Positions 16,999 through 24,402 of a stretch of 39,903 bases of DNA are shown piece by piece. Within the stretch, counting starts at the first letter, position 1; each line of letters opens with the position of its first letter. The DNA comes from Burkholderiales bacterium. Lineage in GTDB: Bacteria; Pseudomonadota; Gammaproteobacteria; Burkholderiales; Burkholderiaceae_E. The notes beneath the pieces were generated by a model, which was given only the letters and a program-made list of their open reading frames with translations, was not told the DNA's origin and searched no databases. The DNA is taken from contig JAPOKJ010000035.1 in assembly GCA_029977705.1 (NCBI GenBank), positions 1 to 39,903 on the forward strand, read 5' to 3'. The position numbers and the translations under genes were made by a program.

Positions 16999-17715
16999 AT
17001 GAGTGACATCAACCTGCACCTCGATCCGGCCATCGTCGACACCTTGTCGAAGGTCACAACGGCCACGCTGACCACCGTGCTGCTCAAGAAGGGCTTGCGC
17101 AACGTCTTTCTGCGCAATACCCGGCCGCTGCGCCCCGGGGGCAAGCGCCTGGTGGGTCGCGCCTTCACGCTGCGCTTCGTGCCGGCGCGTGAGGACCTGG
17201 CCACTCCCGAATCCTGGGGCTCGCCGATCTCCACCCGTGCGGCGATCGAGGCCATGCCGGCTGGCTGCATCGCAGTGGTGGACGCGATGGGCGTGAGCGA
17301 TGCCGGCATCTTTGGCGACATCCTGTGTGCCCGCATGGTCAAGCGCGGCGTCACCGCCCTGGTGAGCGATGGGGTGGTACGCGATCTGGCCGGCGTACTC
17401 AGCACCGGCCTGCCGGTGTGGTGCAACGGGGCCGCCGCCCCTCCTTCCGTGGCCGGACTGACCTTCGTGGCCTGGCAGCAGCCGATTGCCTGTGGTGGCG
17501 TGGCGGTGTTTCCCGGCGACGTGGTGGTGGTGGACGATGATGGCGCTGTGCTGATCCCGTCGGCGCTGCTCGATGAGGTGATCGCTCAGGCTGTGGAGCA
17601 GGAACGACTGGAGGCCTGGATCATGCAGGAGGTCGAGCAGGGCCAGCCCCTGCCGGGCCTGTATCCGCCCAATGCCGAGAACAAGGCACGCTACGAGGCG
17701 AGCAAGAAGGGCTGA
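16999..17715 (+). CDS. RraA-family protein (HMG/CHA aldolase-like)
   Basis: A 238-residue protein with the RraA/dimethylmenaquinone-methyltransferase-like fold. Seen: GDILCARMVKRGVTALVSDG followed by VVRD, where the Arg-Asp pair and upstream Gly-Asp form the pyruvate and metal site of 4-hydroxy-4-methyl-2-oxoglutarate aldolases. Many members also decarboxylate oxaloacetate; E. coli RraA itself lacks aldolase activity and inhibits RNase E. The length exceeds the roughly 160 residues of E. coli RraA and fits the metabolic subgroup. A frame extension to 16930 is possible but lacks a ribosome site. Together with the DapA-like gene it may handle a branched or hydroxylated 2-oxo acid; that is inference. 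Confidence 0.85.
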   Translation: MSDINLHLDPAIVDTLSKVTTATLTTVLLKKGLRNVFLRNTRPLRPGGKRLVGRAFTLRFVPAREDLATPESWGSPISTRAAIEAMPAGCIAVVDAMGVSDAGIFGDILCARMVKRGVTALVSDGVVRDLAGVLSTGLPVWCNGAAAPPSVAGLTFVAWQQPIACGGVAVFPGDVVVVDDDGAVLIPSALLDEVIAQAVEQERLEAWIMQEVEQGQPLPGLYPPNAENKARYEASKKG

Positions 17716-17781
17716 GGCCCAGCCTGCTGCGTCGCTCGGACCGCGGCTACTGCAAAATAATGCAGTTACCCCGATCGCTGG

Positions 17782-17810
17782 TTGTTGCCTCCGATGCCTT
17801 GAAATATAGT
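17782..17810 (+). promoter_or_regulatory. Sigma70-type promoter of the glycine riboswitch
   Basis: TTGTTG (17782-17787) and TATAGT (17805-17810) are separated by 17 nt. The predicted start, around 17816-17818, falls on the first base pairs of the riboswitch P1 stem, which supports both predictions. Confidence 0.65.
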
Positions 17811-17815
17811 GCTTT

Positions 17816-18028
17816 CATGCAGGAGAGAGAGGCAGGACTCAGGCAACATAGTGCCACCCCCTCCACCGAAGGCGCAAACTCCCATAAACGCTCAGGTCAC
17901 CACCACTGCATGTTCTGAAATGCCGTCTGGAGAGTCACCTTCACGCTGAAGGTGCGCCGAAGGAGCAAGCACCGGGTCTGTCTGATCCGGCGTGAATCTC
18001 TCAGGTACCGAGGACAGGGGGAGCGGCA
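17816..18028 (+). promoter_or_regulatory. Tandem glycine riboswitch (gcvT type)
   Basis: Aptamer 1 spans 17816-17912 and is closed by a perfect 7-bp P1 (CATGCAG with CTGCATG). It contains GGAGAG, CACCGAAGGCGCAAAC and CTCAGGT. Aptamer 2 spans 17921-18028 and is closed by TGCCG with CGGCA. It contains GGAGAG, GCCGAAGGAGCAAGC and AATCTCTCAGGTACCGAGGACAG. The 8-nt linker and the lack of GGACAG in aptamer 1 match known tandem glycine riboswitches. The aptamers end 59 nt before the DadA-like start. The downstream segment has a hairpin (18035-18039 with 18062-18066) but no T-run, so translational control or Rho-dependent attenuation is more likely than intrinsic termination. Confidence 0.9.
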
Positions 18029-18087
18029 AGGTTCCGGTCTGCATCCGTCACGGAGCGATCGGACCGCCCCCACCCACAGGTGTTTCC

Positions 18088-19404
18088 ATGCGTGTACTCG
18101 TTCTGGGTAGCGGCCTTCTTGGCGTCAGCTCTGCCTACTATCTTTCCCAACTCGGCCATGAGGTCACCGTCGTCGACCGCCAGGCCAGCCCTGCGGCCGA
18201 GACCAGCTTTGCCAACGGCGGCCAGATCTCGGTCAGTCATGCCGAACCCTGGGCCAATCCTTCCGCGCCGCTGAAGGTGCTGCGCTGGCTGGGCAAGGAA
18301 GATGCCCCGCTGCTGTTCCGCCTGCGCCCGGACCTGCGCCAATGGCTGTGGGGCCTGCAGTTCATGCGCGAATGCACGCCGGCCCGCACCCGCCACAACA
18401 TCCGCCAGATCGTCCAGCTGGGCACCTACAGCCGCAGCATGCTCAGCGAATTGCGCGCGGCCACCGGCCTGCAATACGCCCAGCGCACCCAGGGCATCCT
18501 GCACTTTTACACCTCGAAAAAGGAGTTCGATGGCGCCCTCGGCCCCACCGAGCAGATGCGTGAACTGGGCTGCGAGCGCCAGGTGATCAGCGCCGACGAG
18601 GCGGTACGGATCGAACCGGCGCTGCGTCACATGCGCTCGCAACTGGCCGGCGCGACCTATACCGCCGAGGACGAATCGGGCGATGCGAACCAGTTTGCCC
18701 GCGAATTGGTGAAGCTTTGCATGCAAGCAGGCGTTCACTTCAAGATGAGTCACACGGTGACTGCCCTGCGTGAGGCCGGCGGGCAGCTGGATCATGTGGA
18801 AGCCACCGACAACGAGGGCCGCTTCCAGCGCCTGCGGGCCGATGCCTACGTGCTGGCGATGGGCAGCCTCAGCCCGATCCATGCCGCGCCGCTGGGCATC
18901 CGCCTGCCGATCTACCCGGCCAAGGGCTACTCGGTGACCATGCCGGTCAAGGATGCGCAGATGGCGCACCAGGTCAGCCTGACCGATGACGAGTTCAAGC
19001 TGGTCTTCTCGCGTCTGACCGGCCCGAACGGCGATCGCCTGCGCATCGCCGGCACGGCCGAGCTCAATGGCTACGACCGCGACCTGAACCGGGTGCGCTG
19101 CGAGGCCATCGTGCGTCGTGTCGAGCAACTGTTCCCCGGGGCCGGCGACACCAGTCAGGCCAGCTTCTGGACCGGCCTGCGGCCCGCTACGCCGAGCAAT
19201 GTGCCGATCATCGGTGCCAGCCGCGTGCCCAACCTGTTCCTGAACACCGGGCACGGCACCCTGGGCTGGACCCATGCCTGCGGCTCGGGCAAGAGCATTG
19301 CCCGCATCGTCAGCGGTCTGGCGCCCGAGGTCGACTTCGACTTCTGCGGGCTGGACCGCCGGCCGCCGACCAAGCCCGGCCTGGGCCGGGCGGCCACGGC
19401 CTGA
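18088..19404 (+). CDS. DadA-like FAD-dependent D-amino-acid dehydrogenase/glycine oxidase family protein
   Basis: A 438-residue DAO-superfamily flavoenzyme. Seen: the N-terminal dinucleotide motif VLGSGLLGVSSAYYL with VVDRQ, the SFANGGQISVSHAEPWANPSAP stretch typical of DadA, and the C-terminal FWTGLRPATPSNVPIIG and GHGTLGWTHACGSGK motifs that hold FAD. DadA deaminates D-amino acids to 2-oxo acids and passes electrons to the respiratory chain at the inner membrane face. ATG 18088 lies 59 nt after a glycine riboswitch with only a weak ribosome site (AGGTG). Expression should therefore respond to glycine, which suggests that glycine or a product of it is relevant to the enzyme. D-alanine specificity should not be assumed. 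Confidence 0.85.
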   Translation: MRVLVLGSGLLGVSSAYYLSQLGHEVTVVDRQASPAAETSFANGGQISVSHAEPWANPSAPLKVLRWLGKEDAPLLFRLRPDLRQWLWGLQFMRECTPARTRHNIRQIVQLGTYSRSMLSELRAATGLQYAQRTQGILHFYTSKKEFDGALGPTEQMRELGCERQVISADEAVRIEPALRHMRSQLAGATYTAEDESGDANQFARELVKLCMQAGVHFKMSHTVTALREAGGQLDHVEATDNEGRFQRLRADAYVLAMGSLSPIHAAPLGIRLPIYPAKGYSVTMPVKDAQMAHQVSLTDDEFKLVFSRLTGPNGDRLRIAGTAELNGYDRDLNRVRCEAIVRRVEQLFPGAGDTSQASFWTGLRPATPSNVPIIGASRVPNLFLNTGHGTLGWTHACGSGKSIARIVSGLAPEVDFDFCGLDRRPPTKPGLGRAATA

Positions 19405-19414
19405 CATGCCCCCT

Positions 19415-19440
19415 CGATGCGGTGCGACTGCGCCGCATCG
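19415..19440 (+). other. Hairpin after the DadA-like gene
   Basis: CGATGCGG (19415-19422) pairs with CCGCATCG (19433-19440) around a 10-nt loop. No T-run follows, so termination here would need Rho. It lies between the DadA-like stop and the Bug receptor gene. Confidence 0.45.
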
Positions 19441-19526
19441 CCCGATGTGCTGTTGATGAACGTCTTGTTGATGAACCCTCGGCCGGTGCTTCGATCCTGG
19501 CCGTCAGCCCTTAGAGAGGAATCGTG

Positions 19527-20513
19527 ATGAAGACCTGGAAAACCCTGTTGTGCGCCAGTGGCGCCATCTTGTCCCTGCTGGCCCTGGCCATCCCCGCCAG
19601 CGCCGACAACTTCCCGTCCAAACCCCTGACCATGATCGTGGCCTTCCCGCCTGGCGGCGGCTCCGACGTGATCGGCCGCATGGTGGCCAAGGGCATGCAG
19701 GATGCGCTCGGCCAGCGCGTCATTGTCGAGAACGTCGTCGGTGTCGGCGGCTCGATGGGCGTGCAGAAGGCAGCCCTGGCCACGCCCGATGGCCATACCA
19801 TCCTGGCCGGCTCGCCGCTGGAGCTGATCTACACCCCGCTGGGCGTGGCGGCGGCAAAGAACAAGCCCGAGGACATGCGCATGGCGGCCCTGGTCGGCCA
19901 TACGCCGCTGGCCATCGCGGTCCGCAAGGACCTGCCGGCCCACACGCTCGAGGAATTCGTTGCGCTCGCAAGGAAAGCCGACAAGCCGCTCAGCTTCGGC
20001 TCCACCGGTGTCGGCTCGCTGTATCACCTGGCTGCTGAAAAGGCGATCCAGAATGCTGCGGCCAAGGGCCTGCATGTGCCCTACAACGGCCTGGCGCCTT
20101 ACCTGAAGGACCTGATGGGCGGCGTGATCGACTTTGCGGTCGTACCCCTGGTCGGTCCGGTGCTCGGCGCGCTCGATGCCGGACAGATCCGCATCATCGC
20201 GGTGGCCTCGCAGGAGTCCCTGGCACGTCTGCCCAAGGTACCGCCGGCACGGCTGACCAAGGGCTTCGAGGACTATCGCTTCTCGATCTGGATCGGTGTG
20301 CAGGCCAGCGCCAAGACGCCCGAGGCCCAGCTTGGCGCCCTGCACAAGGCTGTGTATGCGGGCCTGGCCCAGGCCGATGTGCGCAAGGCCATCGAATCGT
20401 CCGGCACCGTGATCGCCGAGCCGCTGAGCCTGAGCCAGCTCGATGGCTTCTACAAGAAGGAAGCGGCCACCGGTGCCGCCATTGCCCGCTCGATCAACCT
20501 GCAGGCGCAGTAA
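19527..20513 (+). CDS. Bug/TctC-type periplasmic receptor (orphan) 1
   Basis: A 328-residue tripartite tricarboxylate transporter receptor-like protein. A signal peptide (MKTWKTLLCASG through IPASA) is followed by the family hallmark FPSKPLTMIVAFPPGGGSDVIGR, ATPDGHTIL and the YNGLAPYLKDLMGG segment. These receptors bind carboxylated or amino acid ligands; most Burkholderiales copies have no linked TctA/TctB membrane genes, as here. ATG 19527 has AGAGAGGA 6 nt upstream; a GTG at 19524 is the alternative. It lies 122 nt after the DadA-like gene on the same strand, so co-expression under glycine control is possible. The ligand is unknown. Confidence 0.9.
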   Translation: MKTWKTLLCASGAILSLLALAIPASADNFPSKPLTMIVAFPPGGGSDVIGRMVAKGMQDALGQRVIVENVVGVGGSMGVQKAALATPDGHTILAGSPLELIYTPLGVAAAKNKPEDMRMAALVGHTPLAIAVRKDLPAHTLEEFVALARKADKPLSFGSTGVGSLYHLAAEKAIQNAAAKGLHVPYNGLAPYLKDLMGGVIDFAVVPLVGPVLGALDAGQIRIIAVASQESLARLPKVPPARLTKGFEDYRFSIWIGVQASAKTPEAQLGALHKAVYAGLAQADVRKAIESSGTVIAEPLSLSQLDGFYKKEAATGAAIARSINLQAQ

Positions 20514-20529
20514 TCACGTCAGCCTGTTG

Positions 20530-20562
20530 AAAAAGGGGCGCGGCCTTTCCCGCGCCGGCCCC
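20530..20562 (-). terminator. Rho-independent terminator of copZ-cueR (minus strand)
   Basis: Read on the minus strand, a GC-rich stem (GGGGC...GCGCGG pairing with CCGCGCCCC, with a small bulge) is followed by five T (plus-strand A run 20530-20534). It begins just after the cueR-like stop at 20564 and also lies 17 nt after the Bug receptor stop, between the converging genes. Confidence 0.7.
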
Positions 20563-20563
20563 T

Positions 20564-21031
20564 TCAGCCCGGGTGGCCGTGCGAGCAGCTCGGCGGTACG
20601 TCGCTGCCGCCGGCCAGGTCGTCCAGGATCGGACAGTCGGGCCGCTCATCCCCATGGCAGTGATGGAGCAGGTTCTGCAGCGTGCGCTGCATCGCCTGCA
20701 TCGCGGCGATCCTGGCACTGAGTTCGTCCACATGCTTCCGGGCAATGCGATGCACGGTACTGCTGGCGCGGGAACGGTTCTGCCATAGCTTGACCAGTTC
20801 GCTGATCTCGTCCATCGAAAAGCCCAGGTCGCGGCTGCGCTTGATGAAACGCAGGGTGTGCACATCGGCCTGGCTGTACAGGCGATAGCCGCTGCCGCTG
20901 CGCGTCACCCGGCCGAGCAGGCCGAGTGACTCGTAGTAACGCAGCATCTTGGCCGAGACGCCCGCCAGCTGCGAGGCCTCGCCGATCGTGACTGGCGCGA
21001 CACCCGCAACGGCTTCAGGCCGCGACGGCAT
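20564..21031 (-). CDS. cueR: CueR-like MerR-family copper-responsive regulator
   Basis: A 155-residue MerR activator. Seen: N-terminal helix-turn-helix (TIGEASQLAGVSAKMLRYYESLGLL) and the C-terminal metal loop C125-HGDERPD-C133-PIL, which matches the Cys-x7-Cys of CueR that binds Cu(I), Ag(I) or Au(I). It should bind the two dyad promoters at 21261-21291 and 21329-21359 and distort them for transcription when copper enters the cytoplasm. ATG 21031 lies inside the end of copZ (17-nt overlap), so the two are translationally coupled. The C-terminus adds a His/Cys tail (PPSCSHGHPG) beyond the usual CueR end, possibly another metal site. Confidence 0.9.
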   Translation of the reverse strand: MPSRPEAVAGVAPVTIGEASQLAGVSAKMLRYYESLGLLGRVTRSGSGYRLYSQADVHTLRFIKRSRDLGFSMDEISELVKLWQNRSRASSTVHRIARKHVDELSARIAAMQAMQRTLQNLLHHCHGDERPDCPILDDLAGGSDVPPSCSHGHPG

Positions 21032-21212
21032 AGCCTTCCTCGGCAATCGCCTTGGCCAGATCGGCCCGGGCCTTGTCGGACTCGACCTCGACCAGGTTCT
21101 GGCTGCGGTCGATGCGCACCTGGGCATCGGGATCGGTCTGCTTGACCGCCTGGGTGACGGCGCGCTCGCAATGGCCACAGGTCATGCCGGTCACGGTGAA
21201 GGTTTGTTTCAT
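21015..21212 (-). CDS. copZ: CopZ-like copper chaperone (HMA domain)
   Basis: A 65-residue single heavy-metal-associated domain with the GMTCGHC motif (C12 and C15) that binds Cu(I) and hands it to CopA. ATG 21212 has AAGGAG 7 nt upstream; ATG 21218 is in frame but only 1-2 nt from that site, so 21212 is preferred. It is the first gene of a minus-strand operon with the cueR-like regulator and is divergent from copA. The promoter has a CueR-type 19-bp spacer. Confidence 0.92.
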   Translation of the reverse strand: MKQTFTVTGMTCGHCERAVTQAVKQTDPDAQVRIDRSQNLVEVESDKARADLAKAIAEEGYAVAA

Positions 21213-21260
21213 GTTCATGCTCCTTGAAAATGCCGGCGCGACGGGGCCGGCTCCATGGAC

Positions 21261-21291
21261 ATGCTGAACCTTACCATCATGGGAGGGTCAA
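21261..21291 (-). promoter_or_regulatory. CueR-type promoter of copZ-cueR
   Basis: On the minus strand, TTGACC (21291-21286) and CAGCAT (21266-21261) are separated by 19 bp. The spacer carries an imperfect dyad (ACCCTCCCATGATGGTAAGGT). The overlong spacer with an inverted repeat is the signature of MerR-family activation. Confidence 0.8.
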
Positions 21292-21328
21292 GCATTGTTT
21301 TGCGTTCGGGCAACAGTTGCGGAAAGGC

Positions 21329-21359
21329 TTGACCTTGCCATGATGGCAAGGTTTAGGGT
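21329..21359 (+). promoter_or_regulatory. CueR-type promoter of copA
   Basis: TTGACC (21329-21334) and TAGGGT (21354-21359) are separated by 19 bp. The spacer dyad CCTTGCCATGATGGCAAGG is perfect except for its central base. It mirrors the copZ promoter 37 nt away, so one regulator can switch on both directions. Confidence 0.85.
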
Positions 21360-21418
21360 GACGGATGGGCAAGGAGAAATCCATGCGATGCTTCGAGCCC
21401 GGCCCCTGATGCTGCTGG

Positions 21419-23656
21419 ATGCCCGCCATGACGACGACCCCAACCCCCGCCAACACACCCGAGCTCGAACTGGGCATCGGCGGCATGACCTGTGCCTCCT
21501 GCGTCTCGCGCGTCGAGCGCGCCCTCAAGAAAGTGCCCGGCGTCTCCGAGGCCAGCGTCAACCTGGCCACCGAATCGGCGCGCATCCGTTTCGAACCCGG
21601 CGATCAGATGGAGGCGCGCCTGCGCCGCGCGGTGCGTGACGCCGGCTATGAGCCGATGACGCGCGGCGAGATGGATGCCGCCCTCGATGTCTCGCCCTGG
21701 AGCGGCTTTGCACCGGTGGCCATCGGTCTGGCGCTGTCCGCCCCGCTGGTGCTGCCGATGCTGGGCGACCTGTTCGGCAAGCACTGGATGCTGCCGGCCT
21801 GGGTGCAATTCCTGCTCGCAACACCGGTGCAGTTCATCCTGGGCGCACGCTTTTACAAGGCCGCCTGGCATGCCCTCAAGGCGCTCACCGGCAACATGGA
21901 CCTGCTGGTGTCGATCGGCACCACCGCCGGCTGGGCCCTGTCGGTATGGCTGTGGCTGCAGGCCGAACCGGGCGAGATGGTGCATCTGTATTTCGAGGGC
22001 TCGGCGGTGGTGATCACCCTGGTGATGCTGGGCAAGTGGCTGGAGGCACGCGCCAAGCGCCAGACCACGACGGCCATCCGCGCGCTGCATGCCCTGCGGC
22101 CCGATGTGGCGCACCTGCTGGGCCGCCAGGGAGAGGTCGATGTACCGGTGGCCGAAGTGCTGCTGGGCGACCGTCTCGTGGTCAAGCCCGGGGAGCGCAT
22201 TCCGCTCGATGGCCTGTTGACCGAGGGTCAGACCCAGGTCGATGAGTCGATGCTCAGCGGCGAGCCGCTGCCGGTGGCCAAGGAGGCGGGCGCCAGCCTG
22301 ACTGGAGGCTCAATCAACGGCGAGGGCCGCATCGTGATGCAGGTCAGCGCAGTCGGCAGCGAGACCGTGCTCTCGCGCATCATCCGGCTGGTCGAGAATG
22401 CGCAGGCCGCCAAGGCTCCGATCCAACGCCTGGTCGATCAGGTCGCCGCGGTCTTTGTGCCGGCCGTGCTGCTGGCAGCACTGCTGACCCTTTCAGTGTG
22501 GCTGTGGAAGGGCGTGGGCTTCGAGACCGCCTTGATCCATGCAGTGGCCGTGCTGGTCATCGCCTGCCCCTGTGCGCTGGGCCTGGCCACGCCAGTGGCG
22601 ATCATGGCCGGCACCGGTGTGGCCGCCAGGCACGGCATCCTGATCAAGGATGCGCAGGCGCTGGAGATCGCTCATCGCGTCGACACCGTGGCCTTCGACA
22701 AGACCGGCACACTGACCGCCGGCAAGCCGCGCCTGACGCAACTGGTACTGGCCGAGGGTGCCGAACAGGATGATGTGCTGCGCATGGCGGCCAGTCTGCA
22801 AAGCGGCAGCGAGCATCCCCTGGCGCGCGCGGTGGTACAGGCCGCCGCCGAGAAAGGCCTGGTCATCGAAGCGCCCGACCAGGTGCGGGCCGTGCCCGGC
22901 CGCGGCAGTGATGGCGAGGTCGGCGTGCGCAGCTTCCTGATCGGCAGCCTGCGCTGGATGGACGAGCTGAAGGTGCCGCTCGGCACCCGGGCAGCGCAGG
23001 CGCAAGCCCTGCAGGCAGAAGGTGCGACCGTGTCCGCGATGGCCGAGCGCACCGCCCAGGGCCTGGTGCTGCGCGCCCTGATGGCCTTCGGTGACGAACC
23101 CAAGCCCGGCGCGGCACAGGCGCTGCAGGCCCTGCGCGAGCGCGGCCTGCGCGTGGTGATGATCTCCGGCGACAACCTGGGGGCGGCCACCGCCATGGCG
23201 CGTCGCCTGGGCCTGCGACCCGAGCAGGGCGAGGTGATGGCCGAGGTGCTGCCTGGCGACAAGGCGGAACAGGTGGGCAGGCTGCGCGGGCCCGATGCCC
23301 TTGGCAAGACCCATGTGGTGACGATGATCGGCGATGGCGTCAATGATGCCCCCGCCTTGGCTGCCGCCGATGTCGGCATGGCGATGGGCAATGGCACCGA
23401 TGTGGCCATGCATGCGGCCGGTATCACCCTGATGCGCGGCGATGTGGCCCTGGTGGCAGCCGCGCTCGACATCTCGCATCGCACCGTGATGAAGATCCGC
23501 CAGAACCTGTTCTGGGCCTTTGCCTACAACGTGGCCGGCATACCGCTGGCTGCCATGGGTTACCTGAACCCGGTGGTGGCCGGTGCGGCGATGGCCCTGA
23601 GCTCGGTCAGCGTGATCAGCAATGCCCTGCTGCTCAAGCGCTGGCGGCCTGCCTGA
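21419..23656 (+). CDS. copA: Copper-exporting P1B-type ATPase
   Basis: A 745-residue Cu(I) efflux pump of the inner membrane. Seen: one N-terminal HMA domain (GMTCASC, C25 and C28), eight membrane segments, the phosphatase TGES-like LSGEP loop, the transport CPC motif (383-385) in IACPCALGLATPV, the phosphorylated DKTGT (D427), the SEHPLA motif of P1B pumps and the GDGVND hinge. It would export Cu(I) delivered by CopZ. The start is uncertain between ATG 21419 and ATG 21428, neither with a clear ribosome site. Expression should be controlled by the CueR-type promoter at 21329. Confidence 0.93.
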   Translation: MPAMTTTPTPANTPELELGIGGMTCASCVSRVERALKKVPGVSEASVNLATESARIRFEPGDQMEARLRRAVRDAGYEPMTRGEMDAALDVSPWSGFAPVAIGLALSAPLVLPMLGDLFGKHWMLPAWVQFLLATPVQFILGARFYKAAWHALKALTGNMDLLVSIGTTAGWALSVWLWLQAEPGEMVHLYFEGSAVVITLVMLGKWLEARAKRQTTTAIRALHALRPDVAHLLGRQGEVDVPVAEVLLGDRLVVKPGERIPLDGLLTEGQTQVDESMLSGEPLPVAKEAGASLTGGSINGEGRIVMQVSAVGSETVLSRIIRLVENAQAAKAPIQRLVDQVAAVFVPAVLLAALLTLSVWLWKGVGFETALIHAVAVLVIACPCALGLATPVAIMAGTGVAARHGILIKDAQALEIAHRVDTVAFDKTGTLTAGKPRLTQLVLAEGAEQDDVLRMAASLQSGSEHPLARAVVQAAAEKGLVIEAPDQVRAVPGRGSDGEVGVRSFLIGSLRWMDELKVPLGTRAAQAQALQAEGATVSAMAERTAQGLVLRALMAFGDEPKPGAAQALQALRERGLRVVMISGDNLGAATAMARRLGLRPEQGEVMAEVLPGDKAEQVGRLRGPDALGKTHVVTMIGDGVNDAPALAAADVGMAMGNGTDVAMHAAGITLMRGDVALVAAALDISHRTVMKIRQNLFWAFAYNVAGIPLAAMGYLNPVVAGAAMALSSVSVISNALLLKRWRPA

Positions 23657-23739
23657 GTGCGCGGCTTGCCTGCACCGCGCGTGCGGCGGGCCTGTGTCAG
23701 ACTATCGCATCCATCCCTGCCCGACCCTTGCTGACGATC

Positions 23740-24363
23740 ATGTACACCCCCGCCCACTTCGCCATCACCGATCCCGAAGTCCTGCACGGCATCATCCGTC
23801 GACACCCGCTGGGCATTCTGGTCACGCCCCTGGAGGGCGGCATGGACGCCAACCACATCCCCTTCGATTTCGAGGCGGTCGCAGGCGGACCTGGCATCCT
23901 GACCGCCCATGTGGCCCGCGCCAACCCGGTCTGGCAGCAGTGCCGCGACGGAGCCCAGGTGATGGTGATCTTCCGGGGCAACGAAGGCTATATCTCGCCC
24001 AACTGGTATCCCAGCAAGCATGAGGCGCACCGCCAGGTGCCTACCTGGAACTACGAGGTGGTGCATGTGCACGGCCGTCTGGTCGTGCGCGACGATGAAC
24101 GCTTCGTGCGCGGGGTGGTGGCGCGCCTGACGAGAACCCATGAAGCGGCCGAACCCAAGCCCTGGAAGATGAGCGATTCGGCACCGGAGTACATCGACAC
24201 CATGGTCAAGGCCATTGTCGGGATCGAGGTCGTGATCGAGCGCATAGAAGGCAAGGGCAAGCTGAGTCAGAACCGGGAAACCCGCGACCGCCTCAATGCT
24301 GCCGATACCCTGGCGACGCGCGGCCTGGAAGGGTTGGCGCAATCGATGCGCAAGGCAGGCTGA
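23740..24363 (+). CDS. PaiB-like FMN-binding protein
   Basis: A 207-residue protein of the PaiB/FMN-binding split-barrel family. Seen: the N-terminal MYTPAHF, HPLGILVT, ANHIPF, HVARANPVWQQ and ISPNWYPSK-HRQVPTWNY motifs, which are diagnostic of PaiB. In Bacillus, PaiB is linked to control of sporulation and protease genes, but in Proteobacteria members act as FMN- or heme-binding proteins of unclear role. Start ATG 23740 gives the conserved N-terminus; an upstream ATG 23728 is less likely. No partner gene is evident. Confidence 0.88.
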   Translation: MYTPAHFAITDPEVLHGIIRRHPLGILVTPLEGGMDANHIPFDFEAVAGGPGILTAHVARANPVWQQCRDGAQVMVIFRGNEGYISPNWYPSKHEAHRQVPTWNYEVVHVHGRLVVRDDERFVRGVVARLTRTHEAAEPKPWKMSDSAPEYIDTMVKAIVGIEVVIERIEGKGKLSQNRETRDRLNAADTLATRGLEGLAQSMRKAG

Positions 24364-24402
24364 ACCGGCTGGGTGAATTCGGCCGGCTGGAAAACCCAGG
24401 CG

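Noticed and set aside
18001-19407. A 468-codon minus-strand frame opposite the DadA-like gene
   Set aside because: The plus-strand gene has full FAD motifs and a riboswitch leader; the reverse frame has none.
19453-19476. Direct repeat TTGATGAAC downstream of the DadA-like gene
   Set aside because: Only two copies, short, and no link to a known element.
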